Assembly (NCBI GenBank): GCA_003566795.1
Contig: PXBU01000185.1
Coordinates: 1-17,211 of the forward strand
From: Puniceicoccaceae bacterium
Lineage (GTDB): Bacteria > Verrucomicrobiota > Verrucomicrobiia > Opitutales > Coraliomargaritaceae
Direction: 5' to 3'
Length of the DNA stretch: 17,211 bases
This document shows, piece by piece, positions 1 to 10,300 of this stretch (positions within the stretch are counted from its first letter, which is position 1; the number at the start of each line of letters is the position of its first letter). The position numbers were made by a program, and so were the translations under genes. The notes beneath the pieces were generated by a model. The model was given only the letters and a program-made list of their open reading frames with translations, was not told the origin of the DNA and did no database searches.

Positions 1-1340
1 GGTCGCCGGCATTCACGTTCAGCTTAAGCGTCCCTGCCCCACTGTTGATTTGCACGCCAGACCCGACGATCTCGGCGGCTTGATCCAGGGTCAGATTAAG
101 GCTGCCGCTTTCGGTGGTGGCGGTCAGTTCAGCGGCGGCTACGGACAGCACAGCAGTCGGCCCACTTTCCCCGCCGATACCGTTCACCGAGGTGATGGTC
201 AGGCGACCGTTGACAACTTGAAGGATGATGCCGGTGGCGGTTTCGGTGAGGCTCAATTGCTCGGTATCGATAGTCAGATTCCCGTCAGCCGCGATCACTG
301 CGGAGCCGAGGCGCAACTCACCGTCCACATCGAGAAGCAAGGTGCCCGCACCGTCGAAGCGCATTTCGCCCTGGGCGGTGGTCAGCGTGCCACCTTGAAC
401 GGAAAGCGAGATGGTTTCGCCTGCACCAGCACTGGAGAGCATACCGGCCCGTCCGATGGTGACATCGCCTTGCTGAATCAAATGTAAGCCAGTAGCCGAG
501 GCCACATCCAAACGGCCCGCAGCAATCACAAGTTCCGCGCCCACCGCGCCCAGCGAACCGGCATTGGCGATCAAACGCATCGTGGGTGCTTCCAGCGCAC
601 CATCTACCCGGAAGATGGAGCCCCCTGCCCGCAGATCCATGCGATCTGCGGCGGTCGATGCCGCCACACTGAGGTTCGCACCCGCGATCATACTGAGTGA
701 GCCGCCTGCATTAACGCTGCTGGTGGTCCCGAAACTAATGTTCCCTGAAGCCCGCAGGAGGATGTCAGCGACTGCCTCAACCGCCACCCCGGCATCGACG
801 CTGATGCCAGCTGCCGTCAAGCGAACATCACGCCCCGAAATCAGGTCGGCGGCAACAGTAAGCGACTCACCAGTTTGCAAGACGATGCGACCATCTGCTA
901 CATTGAGGCTGCCATTGAGCAGCATGGCATGGTCGAGTTGGTTAAGGTAGAGATCACCACGTCCGGCCAGGGAGATACCCTCGACTGTGGCCGCAGAGAT
1001 CAGGTTGATAAAGACACTGCCTGCAACCGAATTCGTGATGGTGAGAGCCGAAGCTTCGATGGCCAAGGCGCCACTGCCAGTGCGGCCGATACCTTCAGTT
1101 GCGGTCAGGAGGACCGGATGCTCACCCGCACGGATCAGCGCGAGGCTATTGCTGCGAACAATGGCCCCATCGGTGGCCAAAATTGTGATCGGAGCATCGG
1201 TGGCGATGTCGGCAGCGAAATCGACTTCCGTCCCTTGCAGATTGATTGCACCCGTGCCGGACAGGATGCTGGCCTCGGCAGTCAAAACACCTGCCATCGC
1301 TTCGATGGAAATCGTTCCGCTGCCGTTGGCGCTGACTGCG
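1..1340 (-). other. C-terminal-side beta-helix stretch, continuing past the window edge
   Basis: About 445 residues of rungs continue after the ladder, with no further SDLRT anchor: GSGTISIEAMAG, NVADGRIVLQTGESLTVAA, GGSLSMIAGANLSV, GTLLLDVDGELRLG. Three 'IG'-type signatures remain (EGIGRTGSG near 1088, GSLGAVGAE near 551, NGIGGESGP near 176), with shorter steps of 172, 179 and 125 residues. The last codons seen read SGAGTLKLNVNAGD, still within a rung, so the C-terminus and any anchor or sorting signal lie outside. Confidence 0.75.
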
Positions 1341-4300
1341 ATGCCATCGGCATTGATGCCATCCAAGAGGGCGATATCGCCGAGAGTGGCAACGAGCACA
1401 ATATCACCATCAGCCAGCGTCCTCAGGTCGGACTGGGCGGCATCGCTCACGGTGGTGATGGTGCCATTGGCATTGAAGATCGATACGGTAGCACTCACAT
1501 CACGAACCGTGAGCCCATCAGTTTCTGACAGGTAGATGGAACCTGCAGTAGCCAGAGCCGAAAGCTCATTGACCGAGGTAACAACAGGATTGGATGATTC
1601 ACCCACCGAGCCGAAGGCCTCAATACGAAGCGTGTCAGCAGTGACATTGACCCCCGCAGCGAGGGCCGAGGTAATCTCTCCGGAAGCGGTGATCAGCGAA
1701 ACTGTGTTGGCCGAAACAGCAGCCAGGGCCAAGTCGGACGCGGCACTCAGGCGAGCGACGCCGCCCAGCGTCACCACGGAAGCCGTGTCGGCCATAGTTA
1801 AGGCGGCCCCGAGGGCATTGAGGGCGATATCACCGGTGCCACCGGTGATCACAGTAACGCCCGCATTCAACTCAAGGGCAGACGAGGCGCTGAGTGTAAT
1901 ATGGCCGGCGCCCGAGATGACATCGGCATTGGCCACGATGGATCCACTCAGGGCTTCGAGGCGGATACTGCCCGAACCGGCAGCGACGACAGCCTCGTTT
2001 TCGGACGCACCGGCGAGCCCCCCGTTGAGCGTCAAGTCACCGGTGTTGAGGCGCAGCACGATGGCCCCATTGCCGGCAGTGCGCAAATCCGAACGAGCCG
2101 CAAGCGTGGTGCTACTGACGCTGGTGGTCGCATCCGGGGTCACGCGATCGACAGTGAAGCTTGCCACCGTATCGATGGTCAGGGCGGCGGCTTGACGAAT
2201 ATTAATCAGACCACTCACCGTGGTCGCGGCAGCGAGCGTAAGCACATCGGTTTCGATGGCGTTATCGACGCCCGAGCCGAGGGTTCCGATTGAACCGGCA
2301 GCGGTCAAATTAGCGGCAGCAGCGTAAATATTGACAGCGGTATTGCTGCGGGCTTTGGCATCGGTGATTGTGCCGGTGGAGGCGGTGACTCCGACGAGGC
2401 CCCAGGTGGATTGGGCACCTTCATTACGTGCATCCAGCAGGCCCAGTTGAACATTATCGCGGGCGCGGAAGAGGATATTACCTCCGGCCGTTTCGGCTCG
2501 CAGCGAAGCCGCTTGCGTGAGGTTACCCCGTGCCGCGTTCAGATCGATGCTGCCCGCTCCGCTGGCCACGATGATGTTGGCATTGCCGACTAGATTGATG
2601 CCTCGACCGGCGAGCAAGGAGATGCTGCCAGATTCGGCCAGCACTTGGGCATTGGCGAAAATATCACCGTTGATGGCCAACACATCGATCAAGACGTTAC
2701 CCGTGCCGGAGGCAGCGATGGCGGTGTTGCCATCATCACCTGCGAGCCCACCGTTGAGAGTGATCGAGCCGACGCTGCGGAGGATGAGGTCACCGTTGCC
2801 GGCGGTGCGCACGTCTGAGCGTGCAGCCATGGAAGACGCAGCGGTATCAGTCAGGTTGTCGAGAGCGACCCGGTTGACACTGAAAGCAGCAACCGTGTCG
2901 ATAAGAAGGCTGTCAAATTCGCGGATATGGATGGCACCGTCGACAGTCGTGGTTGCGGAGAGCGTGTTGACCCGAATCTCGATGGCATTGTCAATGCCCG
3001 CACCGACGAGCCCGATGTCGCTGCCAGCGATCATGCTCAGAGCGTTGGCCGTGACGTTGTTCGGGACATTGGCGGTGCGTACTTTGTTATCGAGAATGGA
3101 GCCGGAAGTGGCGGTGATGCCGACCGATGCGCTACCGGCGACGATCATGCCGAGTCGGACATCGACGGCTGCCTGTAGCAGCACGTTGGCGTTGGTGGTT
3201 TGAATGGTGAGCGTGCTCGCTTGATCGATGCTGCCAAGGCGGGCTTGCAGATCGATGGTGCCGGGCGCTGCGCTGACAGTGATATTGGCCGTGCCGGACA
3301 GGGTGAGGTCACGCCCAGCCAGGAGCGAGAGATTGCCGCCCACTGATGAAACCGGGGCGCTAATGATCAAATCACTGGTGTCGGCACGGGCCTCCAGCAA
3401 GACGTTGGCGGCACTCGAGGTGGCGACTGCCTGATCGATACTGAATGTGCCGTCGGTGGTGATGATGACAGCTGCAGTGGCAGTCAGGCCTGAGAGTGTG
3501 ACGCCCGGCTGGAGAGAGCTGGTGCTGTCCATTCCGACACGGAGCACGTCGATGAGCGCAACGGTGGTGAGCGCAAGGTCGCTGCTATTATCGATGAAGA
3601 CGGCCCCACCCGACTGCACCGCCAATGCGTCAGCGTTGATATCGAGCAGACCAAAATTCGTTCCCGCAGCCTCACCGATGGATCCGCCCGCGATGAGCTG
3701 AACTTGGCTTGCGACCAGGTCGGTGTCGGCGTCTCCGTTGTCGATAATCGCGCCGCTGGCATTCAAGTAGGCGTTGGCTGCGGCAACTCCGGCCAGACGA
3801 ATGTCGCCCGCCGCCAGCATACGCAGGTTAAGGGAAGCGCTGATAGTCGATCCGTCCGCCATGGTCAAGGCACCCGCACTGGCCTCCATATCGAGTGAGC
3901 CCGCGATATCCAGCGAAGCTGCGGCACTCATCGAAATGGCCGCGCTGGCCAAGATGCTGGCATGATCGCCCGAAGTCACCGCAGCATTGAGCGCCAGGTT
4001 TCCAGCGAGCGCTTGCAGCAGCAGGTCTGCATTTTGGGCGAGCACTGCGGCGTTGATGGTCAGATGGCCGTCCGCAACCACTTTCGTGAACTGATCTGTG
4101 GCGATACCGGCTAATTCGCTGCCAGTCTGAACCGGAGCCGTGTTATCGATTTGGACACGGTTCACGTTGATAGCAGCGACATCGGCAACTGTTAAGGACT
4201 TGTCATTGGACAGATAGAGGCTGCCCGTTTCTGCGGAGGCTGCGAGGGAATTTACGCTCGTTTGGAGTGGCCCGTTGGCGATACCCTGAGCTTGGCCGAT

Positions 4301-7300
4301 GAAGCTGCCAGCGACGAGTTGAACGGCATTGGCGACTAGGTCGAGATCGCTGGCTCCAGCGGTATCGATCCATGTGCCAGCTTCGAGGCGAATATTGGCG
4401 GCATTGATTCCACCAAGCAGGATGGACGAAGCGGCGACGACCCGGGCGTTGCCAGTAACCGTCGTCGTAACACCATCGAGCATCGAGAGGGCTCCATTGG
4501 CCGCTTCCACGTCAAGGCTGCCGCCGGCGGTGATGTTGGCGTTTTGCTGGAGACTACCATCAGCCAGCAGGCTGAGGTGGTTGCCACTCGTGAGTACGGC
4601 ATTGATAGACAGGTCACCCGCAAGCGCATGCAACAGCGCATTTCCAGCGGTAGCGGTGACGGCTTCGTCGAGATCGATGGTGCCGTCAGCCTCGACCATC
4701 AGTGCATTCCCCGCTGTCGCGCCAAGGGTGCTGCCAACCTCGCCGATGATCAGGTCGGTATTATTGGAGAGGAAGAGGGAAGTTCCAGCGGAAGCGGCCA
4801 GGAGCCCGATTTGGGTATCGAGTTTACCGGCACCGGCGGCACCGATGGCACTACCCGCGATGATTTCAGCTTCGTCGGCGACGATCTGGGTGGTGGTATA
4901 ACCTCCGTCCAAAATTGAGCCAACGGGCACGTTGAGGTAGACCGATTCAGCGCTAATATTACCCAGCGTTAAATTCTGCGTCTCCACCGTCAGGCGAATT
5001 TCACGTTCAGCGGCGGTTGCCGTGATGGCACCCCCGAGTGCTGGAGAGATCTCGGACGCCAGGCTGCCATCGGCATTCACCGTGCGGTAAGGAACGGTAA
5101 TGGCATCGACGCGTAGAGCGGACGCGTTGGTGAGATAGACCCCATTTAAGGATTCAGCGGCGACCCGCGCGACGTGCGTGCGGAGCGTTTGCCCCGGCGC
5201 AGCGTTGCCAACGCTCCCATTCACCGCACTCAGCAGGAGTTGGCTGCCGATCACGTCACGGTCGAAAGCATCCGAACCAGCCCGCAAAATCGACCCAGCG
5301 GCACTGATCATAGCCACCCGACCACCGGATTGGATGCCACCCAGAGTGATCGCGCCCTCCGAGCTGATCACAACATTCCCAGTCTCATTAACAAAACGAG
5401 AGTTGGCAGCCGTATCGACAAGTCCGCCGACCAGCAGGTGAATTTGCCCAGTCACGCCGGTGGTGACAGTTATATCAGCGGTCAAAGTAAAATCGTTTTC
5501 GGCAGCGAGTGTGATGCTACCCGCATCAGTCGCGACGTTGGCACTGATGCTTAAATCATTCGCCGCGTCGAGCAAGATGCGTCCGTTGACTTCGGCAGTG
5601 ACCGGATTATCAACCGTCACCCGGATATTGCCCGTTTGGTTGACCAGCACGATCGCTCCACTGTTGGCAGCACTCAAGCCTGAGAGTGGGTCGAGGGTCT
5701 TGGCTTCAGTAGAAGCTCCCGGCAGAACAAGTGAGGTTGCGGCAGCCGTGGTCGCGACATCAATTGCATCCAGCTCGGAGAGGAAGATACCGCCGCCCAG
5801 AGCGGCTGCGGAGACAGTGCTTACCTCGGTCTCGATGGGATTAAGACCACTGCCGATCGCACCCCCCGCACGCAGTTGTAGTGCGCTGGCCTGAATATTT
5901 ATACGTTCCGCTTCGTTATCGATGATCGATCCGGTGATGGCGACGATACCGACATTGCCCAAAGTTGTGATGCCTGCGATGCTAATGTTGCCGTTCGCTT
6001 CGAGGATAATATCGCCAGCTTCGGCAGTGAGTGTGCCGCCTGCATTTTGGGTCAGGCTGCTATTGGCCGAAACAAGAGTCAGCGAGCCCGCACCTGCGGT
6101 GAGGACAGAAACATCATCCGCCAGGGCCAGCGCACCTGTTGCGAGGAGAGAAATATGTCCCATTCCGGAGACAATATCCGCATTTCCAGTCAAGCTGCCA
6201 CCGAGCGTTTGCAGTAAAATGTTACCGCTGCCATCAGCTGAAACGGCGCTACCATCGAGAGGTGCTGTGCCATCGTTGAGAACCAAGTTTCCGGCAGCCA
6301 ATTGCACAATAATGGAGCCATCACCTCCAAGGGTGCGCAAATCACTTTGCGCGGCGATGGCGGTGGTCACGGTTTCCGCAGCGGTGTCGACCCGTTCCAA
6401 CGAAGCCGAAACATCGTCAACAATCAGGCCATTGCTTTCGTTGATGAAGATACCACCATTCGAAGCTTGGGCGCTCAGGGTGGCCACAGAAATGTCCAGC
6501 GCATCCGAGCTGAGGCCAATGGCAGTTCCCGCCTTGATGAGCAGAGAGGCCGCAATCACATCGCGATAGGTATCACCTCCGTCAAGAATGGAGCCTGCAG
6601 TGGCAAACAATGCGACCGACCCGCTGGAGCTAATACCGCCCAAAATAATATTTTGATCGGCTTTGATCAGGATATCGCCGCTGCCGTTGCTGAAGCGGCT
6701 GTCATCATCCATTAGAACCTCGCCGGTGAGTGACTCGACATAGAGCGTGCCCGCACCGGAGGAGATGATATCGGCGGCAGCATTGAAGACCACATCATCA
6801 ACCGCCTGGACAGTAATGTGACCGCTGTCACTGCGGACATCGGCGTTCGCGACCAATTGGCCGGGAACATCCAGCAGAATATTACCAGAACCATGGGCAG
6901 CGATGACGATATTTGCCGCAGCGTCTGCCAGGCCGCCATTCAAGGTCAAATCTCCGGAATCAAGCACCAAAACAATGGAGCCGTTATTGGCATTCGTGGT
7001 AAGATCGCTTTGCGCAGCTACGCTGTAGGGGCTGTCGATGTCACCGAGTTCGGTCACGGTGTTGACCTCGATCGCAGCGACGGTATCGACCTCCAGCGAG
7101 GTGCCTGAGCTCAGGAACATTGCGCCGCCCGCGATAGCGGTGATACGGTTCGCATCAAAACTAAACGGATCTGCCGCACTGGCGATACCTGCCCCGGCCG
7201 AGAGGTGGATCTGATCCGCTTCGATAAGTTGCGCACTTTGTTGCAGCAGCGCACCGGAAGCAATGAGCGCGAGATCGCCGCTACCCAGATCAACCGAGGC

Positions 7301-10300
7301 CACGGTCAAAGCCGCGCCGGACTCGATCACGGCGTTGGCGTTAGCAATCGTGATGACGGTTGCCGCGTCTTGCACAAAGTCGGCACCGACTTGCAGCAGC
7401 AGAGTGCCACCAGCGATGGAAAGATCGGCGTCGAGTGCAAAGCTACCACCAGCGACCCATTGCAGGGAACCTCCCGCGACTTCAACGGCACCCTCGACGT
7501 TAACTGCATCCACGACATCGACATGGAGATTACCAGCGACCGAGACGGTCGGTCCCGCAGGCGTGATGGCCTCGACGGTGAGTGAGCCACCTACACGAAG
7601 CGCCGCATCTCCGACCCCACTTTGGCTCCACTGGGCTGCGCTGAATTCGCCGGAATCGACCGTGCGCGAGGCCTCCGCAAAAACAACTGCGATCATGCTC
7701 TGCCCAATGGACAGGTCATTGCGCTCCCGCACCGCCAGCACCCCGCTAGCGGCAGTCGCGTTGAGGCGGCTAACATCGGTGATCAGCGCACCCTCACTCG
7801 AGGTCAGGCTCCCGACGTTGAAGCCGGCATACTGCTGCAAACTGGTAGCGATGAGATTGGTCCGATCATTCAGGGCAGCCCGCTGGATCGAGCCGCCACT
7901 GGAATCTACCCGAATCGCGCCTGTGGTGCGAACTTGGGCCAGAACGATGTCGTTATTGGCCGCGATGAAAGCATGGCCGCTCCCGGTGTCGAGCGACGTT
8001 CCTGCCAGCATGGAGAAGGTGCCGGAAGCGGCGACCAACCAGGCATCACCACCCGCAGTCGCGACGTCCGCATGCAAGGTAATCGAATCCCCGGCCAGGA
8101 AGGTGAGTAAGCCGCCGTTGAGGGCGATGGGAGCACTGGCTTCGGTGGAAATGGAACCAGAGGCTTCCACCCGGAGAGCACCATCTGAAAGATGGAAAAC
8201 AGAGCCGACAAAGACGACATCCCCCAGGGCAGCGCTCAGGATCGACCAACCGCCCGTTGCATTTTGCGTGAGTTCGGTGACTGTGAGCGCACCCCCCGTT
8301 TCCGATTCGGCGATTACGATATCGCCGCTGGCGCCGAAATTGCGCAGCTGAATCGTGCCGGAGTCGGTATTGATCGCGCCCGAACCGATCGCGCCGATTC
8401 CGTCTTGTGCTGTCAGGGCGACGAAACCAGCGGTCGAGAGATTCAGGTCGTCATTGGCCAGCGCATCGGTGATCGCGCCACCACTGACAATGTCGATCCG
8501 TGCAGCAGCAGATGAGCTGATCGAAACGAGGGCGATATCAGCCGCCGCCTGGTAGAAAATCGGGCCGCTGACACTGCTGGTGCTGGCCGAGCCGGACATC
8601 AGGATCGCATCCGCTTGACTGATTAGACTGATGATACCGCTACCGGTAGCCTCGATAGTGCCGGACTGCTCAATCGTATCGGCGGCCAACAGATCGATGT
8701 CCCCACCCTCGACCGCACCCGCGAGGCTCATCGAACCGGCAGCCTGGGCATCCACAGTGCCACCCCCCAGCAGCCCACTGGCAGTCACACGAATATCATT
8801 CCCTGCGGTTAAGGACAAATGCGCCGAGCGTGCTGCGATGGCAATATTCACCCCATCCAAAGTCAGAATCGACGAAGCAAAGACACCCGCATCACCGTAG
8901 CTCAAAGTGGCCGATGGGCTGTCGGCATTGTCGATAATGGAACTGCTCCGGCTATCAGCAAAAGTGGTAATGGTATAGGAAGCACCAACCAGCGGCACCA
9001 GCCAATTAAGTGCGATCAACATGCCCTCGACCTCAAAGAGGACATCGGCAAACACTCCGTCGGCCCCCACTGGCAGCGTCACACTAATCGGGCTTTCGAG
9101 GGCGAGCGGTGCGGTGCGGGTGCTCGCAGGTATGATCTGCAGATCTGCGGTCGCGGTCGCGGGATCGACCAAACCACTCAGATCCGCATCGAGCGAGAAG
9201 ACAATAAAGTCGAGTGCCTCCAAGGCATCCCGCAGGTCCTGGCCGGAAGCGGCATCGACATTGTTCAGAGTAATGTTCAACACACCCGAGCCTTCGTCAA
9301 AGTCGGCTGCCAGGGTTCCGCCTTCGACAAAACCAACATCCAGATTCACGCTGCTGATCGCTTCGCCGGTATTCAAGTAGAAGCCAAAGCCACCGATCTC
9401 CAAGCGGGCATCCAGCACCGGGACGGAGCCAGCGAAGAGGCCGCCAGCGGTCAACGCGTTTAACAGATCCAGCCGCGTGGCAACGCCTGGCAGCGCGGAG
9501 AGCGTAAAGGTGTCGCCAGTCTCTTCAAGCACGACTGGTTGGGCCTGCTCGGTATCGGCAACGATTTCGATAGTCGCATCATTTTCAAAATCGCGGGCCG
9601 CCCCACCCCGGAGGAAGACCGAAGTATCGATGGTCGAGGTGGTGATGGCGAACGCGCTCAGGCTATTGATGGCATTGAGCAGATCTTGCACCGAAGCGTT
9701 GTCCAACTCACCCAGGAGAATATTGAGCGTGGTGCCGGCAAAGTTGGCCGCTACCGGTGCCCCATCCAAATCGGCGAATGAGATCGAGACATTTTGGATG
9801 ACCGCATCGGTCAGCGAGGTGATAAAGAAAGTATGGTCGCCGATGGCGAGGGTGCCTTCCTGGCGGCCCAGATTTGCGAAGAATACAGCAAGGCCGTCGA
9901 GTTCCAGCGCGTTGATGGCGTTGATGACATCCGCGTGCGTCGCCACACCGGGCAGTGCATAAACATTATAGTTTCCACCGTCTTCCTCAATCACAACCGG
10001 GGTCGCCTCCGAGAGGGGCTGATCCTGACCGTCGACATCGGATTTGATGATGGTAAATTGGATACCCTCGGCGTTAATCGTAGTGGCAACGGAGCGGACT
10101 GGGGCATCCACTTCGATATCCTGGGCTGCTTCGAACCGGATGGCTTGTTTCCGGTCAAACCCATCCTGCACTGCAAATCCGGCACCCGTGATCAGGATGT
10201 CACCGCCGCTCAGGAAATAAACCGACTCGGTGGAGACGAGGGCTTGGCTGGCGGTAGTCAGCGCAAGCTGGGCCTCACCGTAAACCCGGATGAGTGGCGA

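Larger units (their letters stand above)
1341..7637 (-). repeat. Ladder of about ten tandem modules, mostly 205-242 residues each
   Basis: Module starts share an anchor such as AAQSDLRTxGxGxIxLxLxxGDLTLNxG. Each module then runs through ANADVxSxxGHIxLxA rungs, a LTQxA strand, a GSIxD turn, LxLxAGxxIG, VxxLxA and a G[GS][IL][FY][LI]xxxxxLxVxxV end. Anchors (matched at the same or an equivalent codon) lie near 7631, 7007, 6344, 5684, 5057, 4736, 4097, 3479, 2816, 2090 and 1430. Steps are about 207, 221, 220, 209, 107, 205, 206, 219, 242 and 220 residues. Clear DLRT-type anchors are at 7007, 6344, 2816, 2090 and 1430; those at 5684-3479 are more diverged. Similarity is mainly at the protein level, so most duplications are old. 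Each module is likely one segment of a continuous right-handed helix; that fold is inferred from the rung pattern. Confidence 0.8.

Noticed and set aside
1341..7637. Regularly spaced repeats that might suggest a CRISPR array or DNA satellite
   Set aside because: The period is about 620-730 bases, similarity is strongest at protein level, and the reading frame is kept throughout, so these are protein modules.
7263..8351. Plus-strand open frame of 362 codons
   Set aside because: Another antisense shadow, Ala/Ser/Pro/Thr-rich, with no recognisable motif; the minus-strand frame has clear haemagglutinin-like rungs over the same bases.
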